From assembly GCA_035934555.1 (NCBI GenBank), contig DASYXT010000039.1, positions 138,808 through 202,807 of the forward strand: 64,000 nucleotides of DNA, written 5' to 3'. The notes beneath the pieces are model-generated. The model was not told the DNA's origin. It saw only the letters and a list, made by a program, of their open reading frames with translations, and did not search any database. A program made the position numbers and the translations under genes. The DNA is from DASYXT01 sp035934555. GTDB lineage: Bacteria; Verrucomicrobiota; Verrucomicrobiia; Limisphaerales; UBA8199. Each line of letters begins with the position of its first letter. The first letter of the stretch is position 1. This document shows, in pieces, positions 24,595-33,053 of this stretch.

Positions 24595-26100
24595 TCATGA
24601 GCACACGCTCGTGCTGGTCTGCGCGGCGGCCTGTTGCGTCCGTGCCGGTGAGTCGCCGATCAGCCTGCGGAGCAGTGGAATGAGGGCGAGCAGCGCCACG
24701 CCGGCGACGAAGCTGGCCCAGCCGAGTCGGGAGAACAACCTCGCGTAATCGGGGTTGGTGGCAATCGCGGTGGTGCCGGTCGGCTCCGGCACCATGCCCG
24801 AGAAATCTCCGGCGAAGAGGGAAGCCAGGCCGGTGACCAGCATCCACGTGCCCATCATGATGCCCTGGTACTTGCTGGGCGCGAGCTTGCCAATCATCGC
24901 GTAGCCGATCGGCGAGATCAGCAACTCACCGATGGACTGCAGCACGTAGCTGGCGAACAGCCAGAAGAAGGGCGAGCGCCCGGACGCATCGGCGCAGCCG
25001 ATCCCGACCGGGAGCGCCAGGAAACCAAGCGCCATCAGGATGAGCGAAGCGGCGAACTGCTGCGGAATATCGATTCTCCATCCGCGCCCGCGCAGTCGGG
25101 AGAAGAGCGCCGCCAGCAGCGGCCCGCCCACGACGATCACGACAGTGTTGATGTTCTGCACCCACTGCGGCGCGACTTGGATACCCCACACCCGCAGCCG
25201 CACGTTGTTCACCGCGAAAATCTGCAGCCCGTTTGGCGCCATCTGGTACAACGACCAAAACACCAGCGAGCCTAAGGTCAAAATGAGATACGCCCACATT
25301 TTCTTTCGCTCACTCGGCTCAGGATGTCGGAGCGTCAGATAGACGAGCCCAGCGGCGACGGCGCCGCTCGCCGCCTTGAGCACGATGCCCGTCGGACCGG
25401 TGTGTTGCAGCATCAACCAAACAATCAGCGGAACGCCGAGTAGAATGGCGATTCCGATGCCAAAACGCGCGCGAAACTCAGTGCCCCTGGCCTGGAGCAG
25501 CGGTGTTTTTCGGTCCGCGAGCACCTTCCAATTAAAGAGCGCCAGCACGATGGCCAGGAAGTTTCCGACGGTCGCGAAAGCAAAGAGCGGGGCATAGGCT
25601 TCCGTCTCCTGATAGTGACCGGCCACCGAAAAACCGATGAAAAAACCGATGTTCATCCCGGCATAGTTCCAGAGGAAGGCGCTCTCCCGGCGCTCGTCTT
25701 CGGGGGCGAAGCGCTGGGTGAGCATCATGTTGATACAAGTGACATTCAAGCCCGAGCCGGTTAGGAACAACGCCAGGCCCCAGTACATCGCCGCCATCGA
25801 CCCAAGTGCGATCGTGCCGCAACCCACCACCTGCAGCACCATCCCGCCGACAAACAGATTGCGATTGGACAGGAATCTGCCTCCCAGATACCCGCCAAAC
25901 AGGTGCAGTCCGTAGTTGAATGCGCCGAACACGCCCATGACGGCCGACGCTTCTTTGGCTGAGAAATGCAAGTGGCGCGTCGCGTACAGCACGAGCGTCG
26001 AATAAAGGACGGCAAAGCCAAGGGTGGCGACGATTTGGATGAAGAACAGCGCCGCGGCTCCCTCGGGCATGTGAGCGAACCGGCGTTTCCAGTCAGGCAT
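24595..26100 (-). CDS. POT/PTR-family proton-coupled oligopeptide transporter
   Basis: A 501-residue protein with about twelve to fourteen membrane helices. The POT-family signature region reads GAFNYGLHLFGGYLGGRFL (about residues 59-77) after helix 2, and FLWNYAGMNIGFFIG (about 142-156) is the second PTR2 block. A third block, LLISPIGYAMIGKLAPSKYQGIMMG, is split here as LLISPIGYAMIG and KLAPSKYQGIMMG. The family imports di- and tripeptides with protons. The E-x-x-E-R proton motif of helix 1 is not obvious, so substrate range and coupling may differ. It lies 76 bases downstream of the start of the PSD1 gene in the same direction and stands alone. Confidence 0.88.
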   Translation of the reverse strand: MPDWKRRFAHMPEGAAALFFIQIVATLGFAVLYSTLVLYATRHLHFSAKEASAVMGVFGAFNYGLHLFGGYLGGRFLSNRNLFVGGMVLQVVGCGTIALGSMAAMYWGLALFLTGSGLNVTCINMMLTQRFAPEDERRESAFLWNYAGMNIGFFIGFSVAGHYQETEAYAPLFAFATVGNFLAIVLALFNWKVLADRKTPLLQARGTEFRARFGIGIAILLGVPLIVWLMLQHTGPTGIVLKAASGAVAAGLVYLTLRHPEPSERKKMWAYLILTLGSLVFWSLYQMAPNGLQIFAVNNVRLRVWGIQVAPQWVQNINTVVIVVGGPLLAALFSRLRGRGWRIDIPQQFAASLILMALGFLALPVGIGCADASGRSPFFWLFASYVLQSIGELLISPIGYAMIGKLAPSKYQGIMMGTWMLVTGLASLFAGDFSGMVPEPTGTTAIATNPDYARLFSRLGWASFVAGVALLALIPLLRRLIGDSPARTQQAAAQTSTSVCS

Positions 26101-26227
26101 GCGGAGATTTTATCGGGGCTTTTGGTGGTTGTCGATTCACCCTTTACCGAGTTTTACGGGTGGTCGCTGATTGTTTAAGCTGGTCGTTGCATTCGTGCCA
26201 TGGCAATCTCTGCGAGCATTGAACATT

Positions 26228-28558
26228 ATGACTTTCATCGGACGCTTCGGTTGCGGTTGGGCGGTTTCGTTTCTGATGTTGGCGGGCACTGCTGTATCAG
26301 AGGCGGCCGCGCCGGCCTCGCCTCGCTTCGGATTCAGCGGCACGGAAATTTTTCCCATCGATAACGGCATCAGCCAACTGCATGTCGCTGACCTGGATGG
26401 CGACGGGCTGAATGATTTGATCGTCGTGAATAACGAGCGCTCCCGCATCAATTTGCTCTATAACCAAACCGGCAAGACCAACCGCCTGAGCTTGTCTGGT
26501 CCAGGGGTAAAACGTGAGATAAACGAGCTGCCGCCGGACGCGCGGTTTCGGATCGAGTCGATTGCATCCGAAAAGCGCATCGCCAGCCTCGTCGTAACGG
26601 ATTTGAACGGCGATGGCCGGCCCGACATCGCCTACTATGGCGACCCGAAGGAACTCATCGTCCTGTACAACCAGGGCACGAATGGCTGGAGCGCGCCCAA
26701 GCGCTGGCCAATTGATGATGGCCAGCTCACGCCCAACGCCTTGTGCGCGGGTGACCTGAACGGAGATGGCCGCACAGACTTGCTGCTGCTTTCCGACAAC
26801 TACGTTTATTTCCTGCCGCAGCAAGCCGATCATACACTCGGTGAACCGCAGAAAATCCCGCTCTCCTCCCCGGTCAAGGCGGTCCAGGTGGTGGATGTGG
26901 ATGGCGACGGCCGCGGCGATTTGCTGCTGGTTAATTGGGAAGATCGGAACCCGTTCCGCTTCCGTCTTCAGCAGCCGGACGGACAACTCGGGCCGGAGAC
27001 GTTTTTTTCCTCGGCTCCCATTCGTTCGTACCTGGCGGACAGCCTCGAAGGCAATGGCAAGACCCAGATCATCACGATCGCTATGAACTCCGGCCGGGCC
27101 GCGGTGTCCGAGTTTGTCCGTCGGCCCGCCGATCAACTCGCCGGCTGCTTCCGCCAGGGTCAGTTCCAGGTGCTGCCGCTGCGCCACACCGATAAAGCGC
27201 GTCGCGGCCAGATTTGGGCCGATGTCAACGGCGACGGCTTGCCTGACCTGCTGGTGGCCGAACCCGAAAGCGGACAGATTTCGATTTATCTGCAAGAAAA
27301 GGCGGGCACCTTGGCTGCGCCGAAAACCTTCCCCACCCTGGCTGGCATCAGTGATTTGGCCGTCGCCGATTGGGAAGGGGACGGGCAGCAGGAGATTTTC
27401 ATGCTCAGCCCTGACGAAAAGCAAATCGGGGTATCGCGTTTGGACGCCAATGGTCGGCTGCCATTCCCCACCTTGATTCCCTACGACGGCAAGCCCCTTG
27501 TGATGGCGGTCGGGCGTCTCGAACCCAACGGCCAGCCGGTGCTGGCTGCCATTGTCGATCAGAACGGCCGTCGTTCACTCGTCATCCGCAACCCCCATGG
27601 TCTGGTCAAAAAGCAGCTCTTGAGCGAGAGCTTTACCGCAAACCCCACCACCCTTGCCATTCACGATGCCGACCAGGACGGGCGGCCTGACCTCGTGCTG
27701 CTTACCCCTTACGAAAAGGTGAAAATCCTGCGGCAACTCCCGGGAATGAATTTCGAGGAAATCGATGTTGCTCCGCCCGGCGGCGTGCTCGAGCAACCCT
27801 GGATGAGCACAGCAGATGTTGATGGCGATGGCAAACCCGAGTTGCTGCTCAGCCAGCGTAACTTCCTCCGCGCGGTCGTGCTCAAACCGGAGACCGGCCT
27901 TCCCGCATCGACCAATGGCCCCACCTGGACCTTCATTGTGAAAGAACAGATCAACGGCGCCGGCAGCAATTCCCGCCTGGTAGGCGCGGCGGCCGTGTCC
28001 AATCCCACCAACTCCGTTTCTTCACTGTTCCTGCTGGATGCCGAGCGTAAAGTGCTGACGCTTTGCGAGCGAGACGCCGCTGGTGTTTGGCAGGTGGTGC
28101 ATAACGTGCCGCTGCCGGTGTCAGATTTTTCCAGCCTCCAGCCGATTGCGTTGGGCGGCGCCACTCCAAATGCAATCGCCTTCCTCGGCGTCAACGCGAT
28201 GGGATTATTCCCCTTATATGGCGATACCTGGGAGCTCAAAGAATTAGACGGTTATGAAACGCCGATTAAGGATGGCCATCTCAATGATGTTGTTTCCGGT
28301 GATTTAGACCACGACGGCCGGAAGGACCTGGTTTTTCTCGAGACCGCCCGCAACTACCTGGACCTGGTGATTTTTGATTCGCATCACAAGCTGGTCCCCG
28401 CGACGCGCTGGCAGGTCTTCGAAGAACGCACCTTCCGCAGCCGGCGCAGCGACATGCCCGAGCCGCGCGAAGCCGTGGTTGCGGATATGACCGGCAACGG
28501 CAAAAACGACCTGGTGGTGCTGGTCCACGATCGCATCCTGCTTTATCCGCAGGAGTGA
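26228..28558 (+). CDS. Secreted FG-GAP (VCBS) repeat protein
   Basis: A 776-residue exported protein with a signal peptide (about residues 1-27, ending VSEAAA). About ten FG-GAP/VCBS repeats carry the calcium-binding motif D-x-(D/N)-x-D-G-x-x-D. Examples are DLDGDGLNDL, DLNGDGRPDI, DLNGDGRTDL, DVDGDGRGDL, DVNGDGLPDL, DADQDGRPDL, DVDGDGKPEL and DLDHDGRKDL. Such repeats fold into beta-propellers related to the integrin alpha head. No enzyme domain is evident, so it is likely a surface binding protein. The ATG at 26228 begins the signal peptide; the frame opens further upstream only at a TTG. It converges with the CBS gene with 4 bases between stops. Confidence 0.87.
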   Translation: MTFIGRFGCGWAVSFLMLAGTAVSEAAAPASPRFGFSGTEIFPIDNGISQLHVADLDGDGLNDLIVVNNERSRINLLYNQTGKTNRLSLSGPGVKREINELPPDARFRIESIASEKRIASLVVTDLNGDGRPDIAYYGDPKELIVLYNQGTNGWSAPKRWPIDDGQLTPNALCAGDLNGDGRTDLLLLSDNYVYFLPQQADHTLGEPQKIPLSSPVKAVQVVDVDGDGRGDLLLVNWEDRNPFRFRLQQPDGQLGPETFFSSAPIRSYLADSLEGNGKTQIITIAMNSGRAAVSEFVRRPADQLAGCFRQGQFQVLPLRHTDKARRGQIWADVNGDGLPDLLVAEPESGQISIYLQEKAGTLAAPKTFPTLAGISDLAVADWEGDGQQEIFMLSPDEKQIGVSRLDANGRLPFPTLIPYDGKPLVMAVGRLEPNGQPVLAAIVDQNGRRSLVIRNPHGLVKKQLLSESFTANPTTLAIHDADQDGRPDLVLLTPYEKVKILRQLPGMNFEEIDVAPPGGVLEQPWMSTADVDGDGKPELLLSQRNFLRAVVLKPETGLPASTNGPTWTFIVKEQINGAGSNSRLVGAAAVSNPTNSVSSLFLLDAERKVLTLCERDAAGVWQVVHNVPLPVSDFSSLQPIALGGATPNAIAFLGVNAMGLFPLYGDTWELKELDGYETPIKDGHLNDVVSGDLDHDGRKDLVFLETARNYLDLVIFDSHHKLVPATRWQVFEERTFRSRRSDMPEPREAVVADMTGNGKNDLVVLVHDRILLYPQE

Positions 28559-28562
28559 ACGG

Positions 28563-29009
28563 TCAACCGGGGTAACCGGAAATATAGGTCTGCAATTGGT
28601 GAATGGTGCTCGTCTGGGCCGAGATGATCCAATTGACCAGGTCGCCAATCGAGATGATCCCCAGAATCTTATTACCTTCCAACACCGGCAGATGCCGCAC
28701 CCGATGCGTCGTCATCAAGCGCAGGCAATCTTCGATTGTCGCCGCAGGTGTCACTTTGATCACCTCGCCGGTGATGATCTCTTTCACCGCGGTTTGTTTG
28801 GAAGATTTGCCCTTGAGCGCCACCTTGCGCGTGTAATCACGCTCGGAGATGATGCCTAACAAGTGGCCGCCCTCGGTCACCAACAGGGCGCCCACGTTCT
28901 TATCGGACATCAACTGAATGGCATCAAAGACGGTCGCATCGGGCGAGATCGCCCAAACCTGGCTGCCCTTTTCATTCAGGATTTCGCTGATTGTGCCGTT
29001 CACGGTCAT
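28563..29009 (-). CDS. Two-domain CBS protein
   Basis: A 148-residue protein made almost wholly of a CBS pair: CBS1 at about residues 10-65 (SPDATVFDAIQLMSDKNVGA, LLGIISERDYTRK) and CBS2 at about 75-130 (VTPAATIEDCLRLMTTHRVR, ILGIISIGDLVNW). Stand-alone CBS pairs sense adenine nucleotides and control unidentified partners. The start at 29009 follows a GGAGAG Shine-Dalgarno, so the 21 additional upstream residues in the open frame are rejected. No operon partner; it converges with the FG-GAP gene. Confidence 0.92.
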   Translation of the reverse strand: MTVNGTISEILNEKGSQVWAISPDATVFDAIQLMSDKNVGALLVTEGGHLLGIISERDYTRKVALKGKSSKQTAVKEIITGEVIKVTPAATIEDCLRLMTTHRVRHLPVLEGNKILGIISIGDLVNWIISAQTSTIHQLQTYISGYPG

Positions 29010-29109
29010 CGCTGCTCTCCATTTTTTGGCACTGAACCAAGGCACCCGCCCGCCGGCGGAACCCGGTCCCACGCCTGTTGCTGAGTGCTAATCTGAAGCA
29101 TTCTAACTG

Positions 29110-31743
29110 CTAAAGTTTATCATGGCGATTCTCGATTGGAAGCAAATTCTGCGCATATCCCGAGCGCGGCCGGAGCGCGGACTTTAGCTTTAGTCCGCAG
29201 CACCATTCCAAAGTCACGCCCATCGGACTTTGCTGCGGACTAAAGTTCTCGCTCCGGCCGCCTTCACTCAAGGGATACGTTTGCGCCGGTGCGCCGCTTT
29301 TTGGTTCCAAAGCTGAGGCGCGAGTTCCGGCTATGAGTTGGAAGCTCTCGCCGCTCATTGTTTTGACGCAACAAGAGCGGCCGCGGAACTCGAAGGTGGC
29401 GGCGCCGGCCAGCCGCGTATAAATGACCGGGATGTGGCGCTCAGCCAGGCGTGCCTGCAACCTGGCGCCGGCCCGCTCGGAGGCGGGAAAAGGCGAATCG
29501 GCTACCACCAGCAAACGCGGTTGGAGGCGGTTCAGCAACGACTCACACACCGGTTCGCCAGTCGAAGGCAGGCCGGCCACAACGATGTCCGCGCGGAGTT
29601 GTTCGGTTCGCTCGAACAGCGCCTCCTGGCCAGCGCGGCCCAAATCCGACAGCAACAACACGCGGAAGCCCGCGATATCCGCGCGCAACACGAGCGCGCC
29701 GTCATCGGCCCGTGTGAACTTGTCGCCCGTTTGAGGATGCAACACCTCCCACTGGCCTACGCGTGCTCCTCGTTCCACGGAACGGACGAGCTGAGGATTT
29801 TGCTGTAGTTGGCTCACGAGCTTCCGATAGACCGACGAACGGAAACGCAGCGGACCAATAGCAACCTGCGCCGGATGAAACAAATCAACCAAATCAAAGG
29901 CGCCGCCGACGTGGTGCACGTCGCCATGTGTCAGCAGCAGGCCTTTCAAGCGGTTCACGCCCTGGCCGCGAAGGAACGGTTTCGTGGTGAATTGGACCGA
30001 GTTGGTTGGGCCGGTGTCACAAAGGAGATCGTTGTGTCGCCCGGGCGCGTCGTAGTACGCGGCGATGCCGCCATTCACCGGCAGAACAGTCAACCGGGTT
30101 GTGGTTGCCTCCCGCCAGCAATTATTCCAGCCCCAAAAGGCCAAAGCAACCGCGAGCGCCGCGCATTTCCAGTACCGCCCGGTGGCCTGAAACAACCACC
30201 CGGTCGCCACCGCCAGAAGCACCGCGTAGTACAGAAAGCTGGTCAAGAACGACGGGGCAACCACGTACCGGTAGGCGGCGGGCCAAGCCGCGAACCAGCA
30301 ACTGCTGACGCGAATGCATTCCATCAGGAACCACCCGGCGTGGTTGAACAGTTCCGCGGCGCCAGCGAACCATCCGGCCAGCAGCAGACTGGCAAGGTTG
30401 CTCACCAGCACCAACCCACATAAGGGCACCGCGAGCAGATTTGCCGGCGTGCTGACCGGCGTCACAATATGAAAGTAATACGCGACCAGCGGAATCGAAC
30501 CAATCCACGCTGCAAACGAGGTGAGCAGGACATCTCCGCAATAGCGGGCCGGGACTAAAATGAACGCTGGCCAGCGCCGGCGCAAAGACGGCGGCAATAA
30601 GGGTTCCGGGGCTGTCCAGCGCCGGATCACCAGCCACAGGGGAGGAAGCATCAGGATCAGGCACAGCACCACCAGGAACGAGAGTTGGAATCCGGCTTGG
30701 AATAGTTGTTGTGGTTGCCACAACAAAATCAACAGCGCCGCCGCAAACAGCGAATTGAGCAAGTCGGTCGGGCGCTTTAATATCCAACCGCCTATGACCA
30801 GCGAGAGCATGACTGTTGCGCGGATGGCTGAAGCGGGCCAACCGGTTAGCGCGACGTAAAACCAGATCAGTGGCAATAGCACCAGCCCGCTGACGCTGCG
30901 CGGAATGCCAAGCGCGCGGAACAGGCCGAAGAAAATTCCAAAGATGATCGCCATCCGCAGGCCATCGACAGCGAAAATGTGGTAGGTGGCAGCGCGGACA
31001 AACGGCTCTGATACTTCCTCCGTCAGCGCGGGTTTCCAGCCGAGCGTCAGCGCCCATTCCAGCCGCAATGATTCGTCTTCCCCAGGCAAGCCCCGCGCCA
31101 GCACTTGCCGCGCCCAGGTGCGGAATCGGTCCGCCAATGGCGGAGAGGCCGGCGACCGCAGAATCTGCCAATCTTCCGCGGTATCGGCCTGCAAATGGTA
31201 GTAGATGCCTTGCTGCTTCAGGTAGGCGCGGTAATCGAAGGTTCCCTCGGCGACAGCCAGCCGCGGCAAGGCGGCCACGCCGGAGACCTCAACGTCTTGA
31301 CCGGCGAACACGTTCGTCAGCGGCGCCGGTGTCGTGACGGCGATTTGCCCATGCGCCGGCTGCCAGTTCTGTTTGTCCAGGCAGAGCGCGGTCACCCTCA
31401 GCCGCGCCAGCGTTCGCCACGACTGCTGCTCGCCTTGCTCATAGACCCGAATGGTTGGCGTCTCCTCGACGACACCGCGCACCAAAGCCAGGTGCGGTTC
31501 CTGTCCCAGCAATGCCCGCAAGTCATTCGGCGAAATGGCGGCAGTATGGAAGCTGGCGTTGGCCCACCCCACGAGGAAGCAAACCACATAAAGCAGCCAC
31601 GGGCGCCCACGGTCCCAGGCGATGGCCGCCGCCACGGCGGCGAGTGCGCACCCCAACGGGAGAACGAGCGAAGGTGAGACCATGTCGGCAAACAACACCC
31701 CGCCGACGTACGGCAGCAAGACGAGCAGGAGGGGACGTTTCAT
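29110..31743 (-). CDS. comEC: ComEC/Rec2-family DNA uptake channel
   Basis: An 877-residue polytopic membrane protein. Layout: N-terminal helices and DUF4131-like OB region (about residues 1-230), competence domain with many helices (about 240-570, containing HIFAVDGLRMAIIFGIFFGL and WPASAIRATVML), and a C-terminal metallo-beta-lactamase-like domain (about 600-800) with the degenerate metal motif LTHGDVHHVGGAFD. ComEC moves single-stranded DNA across the inner membrane in transformation. The start at 31743 (MKRPLLLVLLPYVGGV) is chosen because earlier starts would overlap the divergent pdxJ. The last ~50 residues are encoded by a repeat element and are probably not original. Confidence 0.9.
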   Translation of the reverse strand: MKRPLLLVLLPYVGGVLFADMVSPSLVLPLGCALAAVAAAIAWDRGRPWLLYVVCFLVGWANASFHTAAISPNDLRALLGQEPHLALVRGVVEETPTIRVYEQGEQQSWRTLARLRVTALCLDKQNWQPAHGQIAVTTPAPLTNVFAGQDVEVSGVAALPRLAVAEGTFDYRAYLKQQGIYYHLQADTAEDWQILRSPASPPLADRFRTWARQVLARGLPGEDESLRLEWALTLGWKPALTEEVSEPFVRAATYHIFAVDGLRMAIIFGIFFGLFRALGIPRSVSGLVLLPLIWFYVALTGWPASAIRATVMLSLVIGGWILKRPTDLLNSLFAAALLILLWQPQQLFQAGFQLSFLVVLCLILMLPPLWLVIRRWTAPEPLLPPSLRRRWPAFILVPARYCGDVLLTSFAAWIGSIPLVAYYFHIVTPVSTPANLLAVPLCGLVLVSNLASLLLAGWFAGAAELFNHAGWFLMECIRVSSCWFAAWPAAYRYVVAPSFLTSFLYYAVLLAVATGWLFQATGRYWKCAALAVALAFWGWNNCWREATTTRLTVLPVNGGIAAYYDAPGRHNDLLCDTGPTNSVQFTTKPFLRGQGVNRLKGLLLTHGDVHHVGGAFDLVDLFHPAQVAIGPLRFRSSVYRKLVSQLQQNPQLVRSVERGARVGQWEVLHPQTGDKFTRADDGALVLRADIAGFRVLLLSDLGRAGQEALFERTEQLRADIVVAGLPSTGEPVCESLLNRLQPRLLVVADSPFPASERAGARLQARLAERHIPVIYTRLAGAATFEFRGRSCCVKTMSGESFQLIAGTRASALEPKSGAPAQTYPLSEGGRSENFSPQQSPMGVTLEWCCGLKLKSALRPRSGYAQNLLPIENRHDKL
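29167..29260. repeat. Inverted-repeat element inside the 3' end of comEC
   Basis: Arms 29167-29202 and 29231-29260 are reverse complements. The outer 11 bases (cggccggagcg) and inner 14 bases (tttagtccgcagca) match perfectly, separated by 11 bases in one arm and 5 in the other. The 28-base loop carries a third partial copy. The element sits inside the comEC frame and supplies its final codons, a sign of an insertion-type REP element that is read through. Confidence 0.7.
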
Positions 31744-31867
31744 TGCAGGCCGGCGCGCGGATGAGCTACGCCTGACCGATTCGGCTGGATGGTATAAATT
31801 CTTGACATAAAGGCAAGCGCCGAAAACCCATTGCGCCGGCTCACCGACCTCCACATATTGCTCTGCC

Positions 31868-32617
31868 ATGCTCAAATTAGGTGTCAACATTGATCACGTG
31901 GCGACGCTGCGTGAGGCCAGGTTCCGCGGCCGGCCCACGGGCGAGCCGGACCCGGTGGCCGCTGCGCTGGAATGTGAAGCCGCCGGGGCACACGGGATTA
32001 CTGCGCACCTGCGCGAGGACCGCCGGCACATCCAGGACCGCGATGTGCAGCTACTTCGGGCAAAGATCCGCACACGGTTAAACCTCGAGATGGCCAACGT
32101 GCCCGAGATAGTCGCGATTGCTTTAAAGTTGAAGCCGGAGATCGTTTGTCTTGTCCCCGAGCGGCGGCAGGAGGTTACGACCGAGGGAGGCCTGGACGTG
32201 GCCGGGAATCTTGCGAGCCTGACCGAGACGCGCAAGCGGATGAACGACGGCGGGATTGAGGTAAGCCTGTTTATCGCCCCTGAGCCGAAGCAGATCGAAG
32301 CAGCAGCACGCACCGGCAGTCAGTTTATCGAACTGCATACCGGCGCATTTGCTGAAGCATTTGATCACGAAGCCGAGAGGGAAAGAGAAGTGAACCGGCT
32401 GATAATCGCGGCGCGCCTGGCGCATGAGTTGGGGCTGCGTGTCAATGCCGGCCATGGGCTGAACTATCGGAATTTGCCCATGCTGCATCGGGTGCCGCAC
32501 CTGGTCGAATTGAACATTGGCCACAGCATCATCAGCCGGGCCGTGTCCGTGGGTATAGGCCAGGCCGTGCGAGAGATGCTGCGGCTCATGGACGGCTATC
32601 AACCGCGCCCTTCATGA
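31868..32617 (+). CDS. pdxJ: Pyridoxine 5'-phosphate synthase
   Basis: A 249-residue TIM-barrel enzyme that condenses 1-deoxyxylulose 5-phosphate with 3-amino-1-hydroxyacetone phosphate to make pyridoxine 5'-phosphate (DXP-dependent vitamin B6 route). Signature blocks: LGVNIDHVATLREAR at the start, GITAHLREDRRHI, NLEMANVPEIV, LVPERRQEVTTEGG, VSLFIAPEP, IELHTGAFA, VNAGHGLNY and ELNIGHSIISRAV. The length is typical. It overlaps acpS by 4 bases, an arrangement also known from proteobacteria. The divergent comEC start lies about 124 bases upstream. Confidence 0.97.
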   Translation: MLKLGVNIDHVATLREARFRGRPTGEPDPVAAALECEAAGAHGITAHLREDRRHIQDRDVQLLRAKIRTRLNLEMANVPEIVAIALKLKPEIVCLVPERRQEVTTEGGLDVAGNLASLTETRKRMNDGGIEVSLFIAPEPKQIEAAARTGSQFIELHTGAFAEAFDHEAEREREVNRLIIAARLAHELGLRVNAGHGLNYRNLPMLHRVPHLVELNIGHSIISRAVSVGIGQAVREMLRLMDGYQPRPS

Positions 32618-33003
32618 TCCTGGGAATTGGAATAGACCTGATCGAGGTGGGCCGCATCGAGGCATCTTACCAGAAATTCGGCGAACGGTTTCTCAACCGG
32701 ATTCTCCACCCAAACGAGATTAGCTATTGTCTATCGCACCGTTCACCGGGACCGTTCCTGGCCGCGCGTTTCGCCGCCAAGGAAGCAATTTCCAAGGCGT
32801 TCGGCACCGGCATCGGCGCGCAACTGGGCTGGCAAGACATGGAAGTTGGCCGCAAACCCAGCGGTGAGCCCTTCGTGATTTTACACGGGCGCGGCCAAAC
32901 CCTGCTGGCGGAGCGCGGCGGCCGGGTGGTGTTGATCAGCTTGAGTCACACACAACAATATGCGGCGGCGGTGGCGGTACTGGAGGCGAAAGCCGACATT
33001 TGA
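32614..33003 (+). CDS. acpS: Holo-[acyl-carrier-protein] synthase
   Basis: A 129-residue phosphopantetheinyl transferase that converts apo-ACP to holo-ACP using coenzyme A. The motifs GIGIDLIEVGRIE (metal-binding Asp) and FAAKEAISKAFGTG (catalytic block) are intact. It starts in an ATGA overlap with pdxJ and ends in a TTGA overlap with the open frame of the next gene, so the three may be one transcript. Confidence 0.96.
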   Translation: MILGIGIDLIEVGRIEASYQKFGERFLNRILHPNEISYCLSHRSPGPFLAARFAAKEAISKAFGTGIGAQLGWQDMEVGRKPSGEPFVILHGRGQTLLAERGGRVVLISLSHTQQYAAAVAVLEAKADI

Positions 33004-33053
33004 TCGCAACTACGGCGTTTGGCAGGTGTAATGCTGTCCAGGCGGGTGGGTTT

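Noticed and set aside
26297..27424. 375-aa minus-strand open frame across the FG-GAP gene
   Set aside because: It mirrors the repeat-rich gene and has no family character.
29010..29072. N-terminal extension of the CBS protein
   Set aside because: The internal start has a strong GGAGAG site and the extension holds no CBS sequence.
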